A stretch of DNA of 64,000 nt from Indolivaga macrotermitis. GTDB lineage: Bacteria > Bacteroidota > Bacteroidia > Bacteroidales > Dysgonomonadaceae. Location: NCBI RefSeq assembly GCF_900128985.1, contig NZ_FQUC01000006.1, forward strand, positions 158,732 through 222,731. The letters are read 5' to 3'. Each line of letters begins with the position of its first letter. The first letter of the stretch is position 1. Positions 1 to 9,382 of this stretch are shown here, in pieces. Both the position numbers and the translations under genes were made by a program. Below the pieces are notes generated by a model. It was not told the DNA's origin and searched no databases. It saw only the letters and a list, made by a program, of their open reading frames with translations.

Positions 1-2409
1 AAGTGGTATGGAACCACCCGATTGAAGAGGCAGATATAGATTTTCCAGAGAACTGATATCGTTCCTTAAATCTTTTTCCATTCGCAATACGAGGTCGAAA
101 CGACGATCTTCTTCAAATACATAACCTGCTTCATTTCCCGCAAAAGCTGTCTTTAACACCATATTGGCATCTTTGATAGAAATACCGTACTTGGCTAGCT
201 GATCGCGATTATATATCACTTGTATCTGTGGTAACCCCGTAACCTTTTCGACAAAAGGATCGGTAACCCCTTCCACATTCTTAATAAGAGAAGCTACCTT
301 ATTGGCTGCCGAGGCAAGGACGTCAAGGTCATTACCATATATCTTAATTGCCACGTCCTGTTTAATACCTGTGATCAATTCATTGGTACGCATCTGTATA
401 GGTTGCGTCATTTCTATTTCCAGTCCGGGAATAACACTGACTGCCTCTTCCATCTTTTCCATCAACTCCTCTTTGGTCTTAGCCGAAGTCCATTCTTTTT
501 TCGGAATCAGGGCAATCATCATATCCGCCCTTTCGATAGGCATCGGGTCTGTAGGAATTTCAGCGCTACCTATACGGGATACAGCCTGTTTGACCTCAGG
601 AAACTTGTCTTTTAGAATCTTTTCAGCTTGCGTAGTACTCTTTACCATTTGCGATAATGAGGTTCCCTGTGCCATACTTATTTCTGCTGCGAAGTCCCCT
701 TCTTCAAGATTCGGTATAAATTCGCCCCCCATTCTGTTGAAAATGAAAAGGCTTACAGCAAAGAGAGCGATCATGCTAACAATCAGAGTCTTACTCCAAT
801 TAAGGCTTTTAGTTATAATCGGACGGTAAAATTGGCTTATCCTGTTCATCATTTTATCTGAGAAGTTCCGTTTATGCTCTGTTCTTTTACTTAAAAACAG
901 GGCACTTGCCATCGGCACATAAGTCAGGGATAATATGAATGCTCCGAGTATCGCAAAGAACACGGTCATTGCCATGGGTTTGAACATTTTGCCCTCAATA
1001 CCTACCAATGTGAAAAGTGGTATGTAAACAATCATAATAATAATTTCTCCGAATGCGGCACTGTTCCTTATTTTGGAAGCGGAGTCGAACACTTCCGTAT
1101 CCATTTCCGCTTGTGTTAATAACCGTCCTTTATACCGGTCTTTCATCACACTTATATGGTGGCAGACCGCTTCGACAATAATCACCGCCCCATCCACAAT
1201 CAATCCGAAGTCAATAGCCCCAAGACTCATCAGGTTACCACTGACTCCGAAGAGCCTCATCATACCAAATGCAAATAGCATGGAAAGCGGGATAACAGAA
1301 GCCACGACCAGACCTGCCCTGTAATTTCCCAAGAATAGGACAAGGATAAATATCACAATCAAACCTCCCTCTATCAGATTCTTGGCAATTGTATGGGTTA
1401 CTCTATCAACCAGTTGTGTCCGGTCAATAAACGGTTCTATAATAACACCTTCGGGCAAGCTCTTCTGAACCTGTTCCATCCGTTCTTTTACATGTTTGAT
1501 AACTTCCTGAAAGTTTTCTCCTTTCAGCATCAGTGTGATACCTGCTACAACCTCCCCTTCGCCATTGCGGGTAACGGCTCCGTATCTCATGGAACTGCCA
1601 AATTGTACTTTAGCAACATCCCTTATCAATATGGGAGTACCATTTACCGTTTTTACAGGGATTTTCTCTATATCTTCCAAAGAGCTGACCAGACCGATGC
1701 CACGTATGAAATACTGGTTACTGTATTGTTCTATATAGCTACCTCCTGTATTCTCATTATTGTTTTCGAGGGCTGTATACATTTCGGGGATGGTTATACC
1801 TGCCGCATTCAGTTTATCGGCATTGATGGCTATTTCATATTGTTTTACAAAACCACCCCAGCCACTTACTTCGGCAACCCCTTCCGTACCGGAAAGTTGC
1901 TTCCGTACAATCCAGTCCTGCATAGTACGCAGATCGGTGATACTGTATTTATCTTCGTATCCTTCTTTTGCCCGGATTGTATAGTGGTATATTTCTCCCA
2001 GTCCAGTGGATATCGGAGCAAGGCTGATTTTCCCCAGACCTTGGGGTATAACCTCTTCGGCTTCTTTCAACTGCTGGCTTACCTGTTGACGCGCCCAATA
2101 TATATCGGCATCTTCCTTAAACACAATAGTGATCACCGAAAGTCCGCTACGGCTGATACTTCTTCTTTCAACAACTTTAGGAATATTGGCCAGAGCCATT
2201 TCCAGAGGAGTAGTAATAAACTGTTCTACCTCCTGCGCTCCCAGTGATGGGGCTTGTGTAATAACCTGTACCTGATTATTGGTTATATCAGGTGACGAAT
2301 CGAATGGTAATTGTGATAACGAATAACCTCCCCAGATAATAAGGGCTACAGTCATAACTCCAATTACCAATTTATTCTCTATCGAGAATTTAATCAGTTT
2401 CTGAAACAT
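1..2409 (-). CDS. cusA: CusA/CzcA-family heavy-metal efflux RND pump (3' end cut by window)
   Basis: Inner-membrane proton-driven pump of the heavy-metal (HME) branch of the RND family, which exports monovalent or divalent metal ions through a CusCBA-type tripartite complex. The reading frame runs from ATG at 2409 without a stop to base 1, giving the first 803 residues of a protein usually about 1030-1250 long. It opens with MFQKLIKFSIENKLVIG and the first membrane segment. It shows the HME signature SLGAIDFGLIVDGAV in the TM4 region; the acidic residues there separate it from drug pumps. The gene follows a small Cys-motif protein by about 80 bases on the same strand, so both probably share one promoter. 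It is a paralogue of the complete pump at 17153-20257 but clearly diverged. The exact metal cannot be read from sequence. Confidence 0.93.
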   Translation of the reverse strand, partial: MFQKLIKFSIENKLVIGVMTVALIIWGGYSLSQLPFDSSPDITNNQVQVITQAPSLGAQEVEQFITTPLEMALANIPKVVERRSISRSGLSVITIVFKEDADIYWARQQVSQQLKEAEEVIPQGLGKISLAPISTGLGEIYHYTIRAKEGYEDKYSITDLRTMQDWIVRKQLSGTEGVAEVSGWGGFVKQYEIAINADKLNAAGITIPEMYTALENNNENTGGSYIEQYSNQYFIRGIGLVSSLEDIEKIPVKTVNGTPILIRDVAKVQFGSSMRYGAVTRNGEGEVVAGITLMLKGENFQEVIKHVKERMEQVQKSLPEGVIIEPFIDRTQLVDRVTHTIAKNLIEGGLIVIFILVLFLGNYRAGLVVASVIPLSMLFAFGMMRLFGVSGNLMSLGAIDFGLIVDGAVIIVEAVCHHISVMKDRYKGRLLTQAEMDTEVFDSASKIRNSAAFGEIIIMIVYIPLFTLVGIEGKMFKPMAMTVFFAILGAFILSLTYVPMASALFLSKRTEHKRNFSDKMMNRISQFYRPIITKSLNWSKTLIVSMIALFAVSLFIFNRMGGEFIPNLEEGDFAAEISMAQGTSLSQMVKSTTQAEKILKDKFPEVKQAVSRIGSAEIPTDPMPIERADMMIALIPKKEWTSAKTKEELMEKMEEAVSVIPGLEIEMTQPIQMRTNELITGIKQDVAIKIYGNDLDVLASAANKVASLIKNVEGVTDPFVEKVTGLPQIQVIYNRDQLAKYGISIKDANMVLKTAFAGNEAGYVFEEDRRFDLVLRMEKDLRNDISSLENLYLPLQSGGSIPL

Positions 2410-2490
2410 AATTTGGGAATTAAAATATAACAATTAAATATTAAGATATACCTGTTAAGGCACATCAATATTTCAATCAGATGCTATATT

Positions 2491-2808
2491 TTAAGCTTGT
2501 GGAGGACGCCAGAGTGTAGATGGAAAAGAAGGAATCTCCCTATCAGCATATATCGCCACATGCTTTACATGCAGGCTGACATTGTAGAGAGGTATCTCGT
2601 AGTTTGTGGTAATACTCGAATTATGATGGCTTGTACATGAACAAAACGGGATACACAGTTCGAGCCCCGAATCGTCATGCTCTGTATCTGCCATAGGAAC
2701 CAATTCAGTACTTTGTCCGAAAGTATCTGCTATCTGAACATCGCAGTGGCAAGGCAACACTACAAGGATCAGAAAGTAAATACCTATTATAAATACAGAT
2801 GGTCTCAT
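2491..2808 (-). CDS. Small exported Cys-motif protein beside metal efflux genes (DUF6660-like)
   Basis: A 105-residue protein starting MRPSVFIIGIYF, with a hydrophobic export segment at residues 3-20. It contains a Cys pair CHC near the signal end and the motif CIPFCSCTSHH further on, and closes with a WRPPQ tail. Small proteins of this shape sit next to CusA-type pumps in many Bacteroidota; I recall the family as DUF6660, but this was not checked. The Cys/His cluster suggests metal contact in the periplasm (inference). An in-frame ATG at 2841 would add 11 residues, but it lies upstream of the predicted -7 element at 2828-2835, so the 2808 start is preferred. It is the first gene of the operon that continues into cusA. 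Confidence 0.6.
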   Translation of the reverse strand: MRPSVFIIGIYFLILVVLPCHCDVQIADTFGQSTELVPMADTEHDDSGLELCIPFCSCTSHHNSSITTNYEIPLYNVSLHVKHVAIYADREIPSFPSTLWRPPQA

Positions 2809-2827
2809 TTTCTCTTTCTTATATGCA

Positions 2828-2862
2828 CAAAGATACAACAAAAACGGTGCAACTTAGTTGCA
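2828..2862 (-). promoter_or_regulatory. Promoter with 7-1-7 palindromic operator for the metal-efflux operon
   Basis: On the minus strand a Bacteroidota -7 element TATCTTTG (2828-2835) lies 20 bases before the ATG at 2808. Just upstream is a perfect inverted repeat, TGCAACT-T-AGTTGCA (2848-2862), covering the expected -33 region. Two 7-base arms around one central base is the classic geometry of FUR-superfamily boxes (Fur, Zur, PerR). That a FUR-type metal sensor binds here is inference. Confidence 0.55.
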
Positions 2863-2891
2863 AATTTATTACATAAGTAATAATTCATATC

Positions 2892-2926
2892 AAAAAGAGC
2901 CTCTGTAAAAATTACAAAGGCTCTTT
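2892..2926 (-). terminator. Hairpin terminator after the AcrAB-OprM operon
   Basis: AAAGAGCC (2894-2901) pairs with GGCTCTTT (2919-2926), and an outer A/T stretch gives a T-run on the minus strand. It sits between the oprM stop codon and the promoter of the next minus-strand operon. Confidence 0.7.
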
Positions 2927-2956
2927 ATTTATATCTGACAAAGGGTTTAAGTTTAA

Positions 2957-4381
2957 TTATTCTATACCTCCTCCCAAAGCCCGGTAGAGGTTAGATGTAG
3001 CCTGAAGTTGTTGTAATTTATCATTGACTTGATTGAGTTGTGCATCCAACAACCCTTGTTGAGCAGTTAGAACTTCAAGGTATGTGGCTTCACCGGCTAT
3101 CAACAGCTCTCTGGTATAGTCTACTGCTTTCATCAGTGATTCTACCTGGATAGCACGTGTTTCCATCTTCTTAGTAGCAGATTCATAAATTGCCATTATA
3201 TCGGATACCTCTTGCCCTGCAGCCAGAACTGTTTTTTCGAATGCCAATAGAGTTGCCTGTTGTTCGGCTTTTGCTACATCATACTGTGCTATAAGTCTTT
3301 TCTTTGCGAATAATGGTTGTGTTAAACCTGCAACAATACTGGCAAACAGATTTTCCGGTTTGAAAAAATTACTCAAGCCATTGACAGTAGAAAAGCCCAA
3401 CGTCCCTGAATTTAATGTTACCGATGGATAGAAACCGGCTTTTGCTGCGTACCTTAATTCGAAAGCCGACCGGAAAGATAATTCAGCCTGTTGCACATCC
3501 GGACGCTTTGCCAGCATTTGCGCAGGTATTCCGTAAGTTAACCGGGCAGGAACTATCTGATCCGATAGTGTAGCTCTGTTCAAAGAAACGGGAGCCCGTC
3601 CCAACATTACACATAAGGCATTTTCGAGTTGACTGATATTACTTTCTAAATCGTGAATCGATGTTTTTGCACTATATAATGCCGCCCTACTCTGCTCCAC
3701 CGCTGCTCCATTAGCTAATCCGGCCTCCTTCAGAGCATCCATTGTTAAAAGATTATCATCCATCAATCCAATCATTTCATTGGTAACTATAAGTTGTTCG
3801 TCAAGAGCCAGTATCGAATAGTATGTATTAGCGATATTGGAAATCAACGAGGTTTGTATCAAGTTCCGTCCTGCATAGCTATTCAGCATATCTGCATATT
3901 TGGCTTTGGACTGCCGGTTCAGTTTCCCCCAAATATCTAACTCCCAACTGGCAACAATACCTAATGTATATGTTTCCTTATGATATCCCAGATTGTTTTT
4001 ACTTCTAGGCATTCCGGTAAGAGGATCGGCATTACTTAATCTCGTTTGTTCTACCTGACCGGAAAGAGCTACATCCGGAAAATATGCAGCACGGGCTTGT
4101 CCCAACATCGCTTCTGCCTGTTTGATACGCTCAGTAGTAATGAGCATGTCAAAGTTATTATTCAATCCCTCATTGATATATGCCTGAAGAAGGGGATCTT
4201 TGAAATATTCCCGCCACAGAATGTCTGCAATGGTCGTAGTATCAGTCTGATTTGCGTCTCTGAATAAATTATCACTGTTTATCTGAGGAGACTCATACTT
4301 ATTCATTACCTGACAGGACGAGAGTCCTATCAGAGCTATAAGCCCTGATAGAACAAATCCTTTTATGTAGTTATTCTTCAT
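2957..4381 (-). CDS. oprM: Outer-membrane efflux lipoprotein, NodT/OprM type (TolC fold)
   Basis: Outer-membrane channel of a tripartite drug efflux system, taking substrate from the AcrAB-type pump to the outside. 474 residues, normal for the family. The lipobox GLSSC at residues 20-24 predicts a lipid-anchored N-terminus. The two repeated helical-hairpin halves of the OEP fold are visible; the stretch around residues 130-160 (GIVASWELDIWGK) is typical of NodT-family proteins. It is the last gene of the marR-acrA-acrB-oprM operon, and its ATG overlaps the end of acrB by 11 bases, which suggests coupled translation. Family assignment is firm; drug range unknown. Confidence 0.93.
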   Translation of the reverse strand: MKNNYIKGFVLSGLIALIGLSSCQVMNKYESPQINSDNLFRDANQTDTTTIADILWREYFKDPLLQAYINEGLNNNFDMLITTERIKQAEAMLGQARAAYFPDVALSGQVEQTRLSNADPLTGMPRSKNNLGYHKETYTLGIVASWELDIWGKLNRQSKAKYADMLNSYAGRNLIQTSLISNIANTYYSILALDEQLIVTNEMIGLMDDNLLTMDALKEAGLANGAAVEQSRAALYSAKTSIHDLESNISQLENALCVMLGRAPVSLNRATLSDQIVPARLTYGIPAQMLAKRPDVQQAELSFRSAFELRYAAKAGFYPSVTLNSGTLGFSTVNGLSNFFKPENLFASIVAGLTQPLFAKKRLIAQYDVAKAEQQATLLAFEKTVLAAGQEVSDIMAIYESATKKMETRAIQVESLMKAVDYTRELLIAGEATYLEVLTAQQGLLDAQLNQVNDKLQQLQATSNLYRALGGGIE

Positions 4382-7300
4382 GTCTGTTTTCTGTTAATTG
4401 TTGTTTGTTATCCAACCTTGGGTTTTTCCCGCTATAACGCTCCTGTAAACTCTGGAATATGATATAAAGAGAAGGGATTACCAATACTCCGATCATCGTA
4501 CCTATAAGCATTCCTCCGATCGCACTGATACCAATAGATGCATTTCCGACAGCTCCCGCACCCGAAGCAAAAGCCAGAGGTAGCAACCCGAAAATGAAAG
4601 CGAAAGATGTCATCAGAATCGGACGAAGACGGGCTACAGCTCCATTGATCGCGGCATCAATAATACTTTGTCCTTGCTGACGCCTTTGTATTGCATATTC
4701 CACAATCAAGATTGCATTCTTAGCAAGCAAACCAATAAGCATTACCATGGAAATTTGCACATATATATTGTTTACAATGCCTTGTGATATTCCGAATATT
4801 CTCAAGAATAGGAAGACCCCTGCTAAACCAACCGGTAAGGAAAACAATACCGAAAATGGAAGAATATAACTTTCGTAAAGTGCTGCAAGCAGTAAGTAAA
4901 CGAATATGAAGCAAATGATGAATATAATTATCGTTTGATCGGTGCTATTAGCTTCCTCACGCGACATACCTGCATACTCATGACTATATCCATCAGGTAG
5001 AATAGTTTTGTCCAAAGACATTTCATCCACTATCCGAATAACGTCTCCGGTACTGTATCCTTCGAGCGAATTGGGCATTATTACCACATCCATTGCCTGA
5101 AACATATTAAAACGGCTCAAAGTCTGCGGAGCTGTAACATCTGTTATAGAGATAAATTCCGTAACCGGAGCCATTTCTCCGTTTCCGGTTTGCACAAAGA
5201 TTCCGCTAAGATCTTCTTCTTTAGTCCTGTATTCCGGACCGGCCTGAAGCATTACCCGGAATTGCTTGCCATACAAATTAAAATTCGAAGCATAAAAACT
5301 ACCAATATAAGCCTGAAGGGTACTCATTATATCATTAAGAGTCAGCCCTGCAGCTTTTATCTTAGGCATATCGGCCTCAATTAGCTTTTGTGGAAAGTTT
5401 GGGTTAAAGTTCGTCATAGCCATCATGATTTCTTCACGTTCGTTCAGTTTTGCGACATAGTTGAGAGTGACACTATAGAATTTCTGAATATCGCCTCCCA
5501 TCCTATCCTGTAATTGCAATTCTACACCGTTACCCATACCAAACCCTTGTAAGGTAGGAGTCGCCATAAAGAAGAACGTAGCTTCTTTTATACCTCCTGT
5601 TTTTTGGGACAAAATGGCTGCTACCGCGTCTGTAGAAAGTTTACGGTCTCCCCATGGATCCATCTTGATAACCACCGTACCATACGAACTACCTATACCA
5701 CTCATAAAGTTAACTCCCGATATGTTGGTAACTGTTTTTATTCCTTCTATCTCCATTGCAGCATCAACTACCAGATTAACAATACTATCCGATCTCTCAA
5801 GAGACGAAGATGGTGGTAAGGTTACAAATCCGATAACAACACCGCTATCTTCCTGTGGAACAAACCCTGTCGGAGTAGTTTTCATCAATCCATACAATAG
5901 TAAGGACGCACCGCCTATGATTCCAAAAGTGATCCATCGATGCCCTTTTTTTCCTAAGAAATGAAGGCTCGACTTGTATTTTTGTGTTGCGGCACTAAAA
6001 GCTATATTAAAATTACTATAGAAACGCTGAAGTAATCCTTTCTTTTGAGATTCTTCATCATGGGGTTTCAGTAATATAGCACATAAAGCAGGGCTTAATG
6101 TTAAAGCATTCACCGCCGATATCAGGATAGCTATAGCCAAAGTCAACCCGAATTGCTTAAAAAACACTCCGGAAGTTCCGCCAATAAAACTGACCGGGAT
6201 AAACACAGCCGACATAACCAAGGTAATAGATACAATTGCGGGAGCAATCTCTTTCATTGCCTTCAGCGTAGCTTCTCTTGGGTCTTTCATTCCAGATTCC
6301 AGCTGCGCATGAACAGCCTCGACGACAACAATAGCATCATCGACTACTATACCAATGGCCAGTACCATCGCAAATAATGTAAGCAGATTGATAGAAAAGC
6401 CAAACAGTTGAAGGAAAAAGAAGGTTCCTATAATAGCAACCGGAACAGCAATAGCCGGAATGAGTGTAGACTTGAAATCTTGCAAGAATACAAAAACGAC
6501 TATAAATACCAAGATAAAAGCTTCAATTAAAGTTATAAATACCTTACTGATAGATGCTTCAAGAAATTCACTCGAATCCATCAGATAATGCACCTTTATC
6601 CCTTCGGGAAAAGATTTTTCCGCTTCATTAATAACAGCTTTAACCCCTTCAATCACTTCCTGCGCATTAGATCCTGCAGTCTGGCTGATAGACATAAAAG
6701 CAGACTCTTCTGTCTTATTGGTCATTGTGGTTACCGTATAATTCAGTGCCCCCAGTTCCACATCAGCTATATCCTTTATCTTTAGTATATGCTCATCTTG
6801 TGAACGGATAATTATATTACCGAACTCCTCAACAGATTTTAAACGTCCTGTATATTTCAATGTGTATTGGAACGACTGATTACTGTTTGATCCCAATTCA
6901 CCGGGAGCAGCCTCAATATTCTGATCCTGAAGAGCGGCTATTACCTCCTGTACCGACAACTTATAGCTGGTCATTACATCAGGTTTCAACCAGATACGCA
7001 TCGAATAGTCTTTAGTTCCGTAAACACTGGCATCGCCAACCCCGTATACACGCTTAATTTGCGGCAGGATGTTTATATTAGCATAATTCTGCAGGAATTC
7101 TCCGTCATAATCCTTATTCTCAGTAGTCAGGGCAATAGCCAATATTGTACTATTCTGTTGTTTGGCAACGATAACACCGATTTGTGTCACCTCTTGAGGT
7201 AAAACAGGCGTAGCCCGCGAAACCCGGTTTTGTACATTTACAGCAGCTATGTCGGGATTAGTTCCCTGCCGGAAAAAGATCCTGACCATTCCCATACCAT

Positions 7301-7553
7301 TATTTGCCGACGACGAAGTCATATAAGTCATACCTTCAACTCCGTTTACTTGTTCTTCGATCGGTATTACCACGCTATTCATTACCACATCGGCATTAGC
7401 TCCGGGATATGTTGCCGATATTGCCACTGTCGGCGGTGCAATATCCGGATATTGTTCAACTGGTAGACTAGCGATACCAATGATACCCAGTACAACTATA
7501 ATAATAGATATCACGGTAGATAATACGGGTCTTTCTATAAAAGTCTTTAGCAT
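4371..7553 (-). CDS. acrB: AcrB/MexB-type multidrug efflux RND pump (HAE1)
   Basis: Proton-driven inner-membrane drug pump, 1060 residues, full length for HAE1 transporters. It begins MLKTFIERPVLSTVISIIIV (TM1) followed by the conserved SLPVEQYPDIAPPTV segment. TM4 carries the proton-relay motif GIVVDDAIVVVEAVH with two adjacent aspartates, as in AcrB and unlike the metal pumps also present here. Late motifs such as NAILIVEYA and LRPILMTS are intact. It lies between the fusion protein (41-base gap) and the outer-membrane channel (11-base overlap), so the whole complex comes from one transcript. Probably controlled by the MarR protein encoded first in the operon. Confidence 0.96.
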   Translation of the reverse strand: MLKTFIERPVLSTVISIIIVVLGIIGIASLPVEQYPDIAPPTVAISATYPGANADVVMNSVVIPIEEQVNGVEGMTYMTSSSANNGMGMVRIFFRQGTNPDIAAVNVQNRVSRATPVLPQEVTQIGVIVAKQQNSTILAIALTTENKDYDGEFLQNYANINILPQIKRVYGVGDASVYGTKDYSMRIWLKPDVMTSYKLSVQEVIAALQDQNIEAAPGELGSNSNQSFQYTLKYTGRLKSVEEFGNIIIRSQDEHILKIKDIADVELGALNYTVTTMTNKTEESAFMSISQTAGSNAQEVIEGVKAVINEAEKSFPEGIKVHYLMDSSEFLEASISKVFITLIEAFILVFIVVFVFLQDFKSTLIPAIAVPVAIIGTFFFLQLFGFSINLLTLFAMVLAIGIVVDDAIVVVEAVHAQLESGMKDPREATLKAMKEIAPAIVSITLVMSAVFIPVSFIGGTSGVFFKQFGLTLAIAILISAVNALTLSPALCAILLKPHDEESQKKGLLQRFYSNFNIAFSAATQKYKSSLHFLGKKGHRWITFGIIGGASLLLYGLMKTTPTGFVPQEDSGVVIGFVTLPPSSSLERSDSIVNLVVDAAMEIEGIKTVTNISGVNFMSGIGSSYGTVVIKMDPWGDRKLSTDAVAAILSQKTGGIKEATFFFMATPTLQGFGMGNGVELQLQDRMGGDIQKFYSVTLNYVAKLNEREEIMMAMTNFNPNFPQKLIEADMPKIKAAGLTLNDIMSTLQAYIGSFYASNFNLYGKQFRVMLQAGPEYRTKEEDLSGIFVQTGNGEMAPVTEFISITDVTAPQTLSRFNMFQAMDVVIMPNSLEGYSTGDVIRIVDEMSLDKTILPDGYSHEYAGMSREEANSTDQTIIIFIICFIFVYLLLAALYESYILPFSVLFSLPVGLAGVFLFLRIFGISQGIVNNIYVQISMVMLIGLLAKNAILIVEYAIQRRQQGQSIIDAAINGAVARLRPILMTSFAFIFGLLPLAFASGAGAVGNASIGISAIGGMLIGTMIGVLVIPSLYIIFQSLQERYSGKNPRLDNKQQLTENRHEE

Positions 7554-7594
7554 TGTATTTCCTTTTTATGTTTTCAATAAATCGATTAATTAAC

Positions 7595-8698
7595 TTATTC
7601 GAACTTGATCTTTTTTCCATTACTCAGTGTAGCAATACCTTCAGTGACAATACGCTCACCATCATTCAAACCTCCGGTTACAGCATAGTTTTGCCCATCG
7701 GGAGTTGAAACAACCGATATTATTTTTTGCACAACAGAGTCTCCCTGAACTGTAAATACCAGCACTTTATCTTGTTGCGCAAACGTTGCCCTCTGAGGTA
7801 TTACAAATACATTTTCTAAATTTCTGGGAACTGATATTTTCCCGCTTGTTCCGCTCCTCAATACGCCTTGTTTATTGGGGAATTCTGCTCTCAAACTGGC
7901 AGAGCCTGTCGTTATATTAACTGTACCTGTTATAGTTTCGATCCGCCCTTTTTCCTGATAAACAGTCCCATTTGCAAGTATTAAAGCTACTTCAGGCAGG
8001 TTCTTCAGTTTTTCCGCCTGAGTATCTCCACCTATATTTTCGAGGAAGATTGCAAGTTCTTTTTCATTCAGGCTGAAATAAGCGAACACATTGCTGGTGT
8101 TAGCAACAGTAGTCAGAACATTAGCTGAGTTTACAAGGCTCCCCAAACGCAATGGTATAGAACTGACAACCCCATCCACCGGACTACTTACGTTTGTCCA
8201 GCTCATAGTCGCATGGGCATTTTTCAAAGCAGCTTCAGCTTGTGCCAGGCCTGCCATTGCCGTCTCATATGAATCCTCTGCCGTTAGTAACTGCACATTA
8301 CCAATAATCCCTTTTTCGGCCAATGGACGAATACGGTCAACATTAATTTTAGCTGTATTAACCTGAGCTTTTGCACTCTTCACATTAGCCTCCGCAGTAG
8401 TCAAAGCTTGTTCCGCCTGTGGCGAATTAATCTTAAACAGCAATTGCCCTTTTTTAACGACAGCACCTTCATCCACATATATGGCATCTATAAATCCATC
8501 AATGCGCGGACGGATATCAATATCTTCCTGTCCTTTGATAGTAGCCGGATATACAGATGTCAGTTGGGTATTCTGCTGACTAACTAGCATTGTTGGATAT
8601 GTTTGCAATTGCCCTTGTGGTATATCCTGTTTTTTTCTACATGATGGCACAAGCAACATGAAAACTGTTATTCCGAAAACAATCTCTTTTAGTTTCAT
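7595..8698 (-). CDS. acrA: AcrA-type periplasmic adaptor lipoprotein (membrane fusion protein)
   Basis: Bridges the AcrB-type pump to the outer-membrane channel. 367 residues. A lipobox-like VPSC near residue 20 predicts attachment to the inner membrane. Domains in order: lipoyl half (VYPATIKGQEDIDIRPRIDG and VDEGAVVKKGQLLFKI), alpha-hairpin (about 95-165), second lipoyl half (SPVDGVVSSIPLRLGSLV), then beta-barrel and membrane-proximal domains. It lies 4 bases after marR and 41 before acrB. Family call is secure. Confidence 0.95.
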   Translation of the reverse strand: MKLKEIVFGITVFMLLVPSCRKKQDIPQGQLQTYPTMLVSQQNTQLTSVYPATIKGQEDIDIRPRIDGFIDAIYVDEGAVVKKGQLLFKINSPQAEQALTTAEANVKSAKAQVNTAKINVDRIRPLAEKGIIGNVQLLTAEDSYETAMAGLAQAEAALKNAHATMSWTNVSSPVDGVVSSIPLRLGSLVNSANVLTTVANTSNVFAYFSLNEKELAIFLENIGGDTQAEKLKNLPEVALILANGTVYQEKGRIETITGTVNITTGSASLRAEFPNKQGVLRSGTSGKISVPRNLENVFVIPQRATFAQQDKVLVFTVQGDSVVQKIISVVSTPDGQNYAVTGGLNDGERIVTEGIATLSNGKKIKFE

Positions 8699-8702
8699 AT
8701 CT

Positions 8703-9158
8703 TTAAAAATTTAGTTTGTTTAGCTTATCAGATAAGATTATTAATTGCGACACGAGTAGTTTCTTATCAATATTCTGATAGATTAGCTTAGAGGTTTTCC
8801 CAACTTTGGATAATGCTTTGCGGTAAAGTTCTTCACCCAAAGGGGTAATCCTTACAATAATCGTCCGAGTATTGACCGGACTGCGAGTCCGTGTTATAAA
8901 TCCTTTTCTTTGTAGATTTCGTAAAATAGTAGAAGTTGTCATCGGATCGATCTGTGTTCTTTCAGACAAGTCAATCTGGATAATTTCTTCATCATTCACC
9001 GAAAAGTGATATATGGCAGATAGAATTTCAAACTGAGAGCACGTCAACCCGAATTTATCAAGGTCTTGTTTCTTGATTTTAGTCAATTGCTTAATAACCT
9101 GCCACATCAAACTGTTAACCGTTAAAAACGAATCTTTTATCATTTGCATTTGGCTCAT
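8703..9158 (-). CDS. MarR-family transcriptional regulator of the efflux operon
   Basis: 151-residue winged-helix regulator. The MarR DNA-binding core runs from LTCSQFEILSAIYHF through MTTSTILRNLQRKGFITR, with a beta-wing segment TRTIIVRITPLGEELYRKA. It is the first gene of the acrAB-oprM operon and is only 4 bases from acrA, so it most likely represses its own operon and responds to pump substrates (inference from the common MarR arrangement). The candidate operator is the 19-bp palindrome at 9217-9235. An AraC regulator is transcribed in the opposite direction from the same intergenic region. Confidence 0.9.
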   Translation of the reverse strand: MSQMQMIKDSFLTVNSLMWQVIKQLTKIKKQDLDKFGLTCSQFEILSAIYHFSVNDEEIIQIDLSERTQIDPMTTSTILRNLQRKGFITRTRSPVNTRTIIVRITPLGEELYRKALSKVGKTSKLIYQNIDKKLLVSQLIILSDKLNKLNF

Positions 9159-9216
9159 AGTACTTATTGTTTGAATTATTATAAATACGCTTACAATGGA
9201 AAGCGATAACCTCTAG

Positions 9217-9235
9217 TGTAAAAGATCTTTTTACA
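9217..9235. promoter_or_regulatory. 19-bp palindrome, candidate MarR operator
   Basis: TGTAAAAGATCTTTTTACA: perfect 7-base arms TGTAAAA/TTTTACA around GATCT. It lies 58 bases upstream of marR and 147 upstream of the divergent AraC gene. Size and position suit a dimeric MarR site; binding is inferred. Confidence 0.5.
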
Positions 9236-9382
9236 AAAGTGAAGATTTTACAGACGATACTTTATTCTTATTTTTCCCGAAAAATGTCTTGTTTTTCAGT
9301 TTTCTATTTTGGTTTATCCAAATAAATTACTTATATTGGCTGGATAGGTTGGTTATCAGATTTAGGACTTTATTCGAATACT

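Noticed and set aside
302..829. Plus-strand open frame of 175 codons
   Set aside because: Antisense shadow of the cusA-like gene, whose minus-strand frame is full of conserved RND motifs.
1393..2247. Plus-strand open frame of 284 codons
   Set aside because: Also antisense to the partial cusA gene; no family resemblance and the opposite frame is clearly coding.
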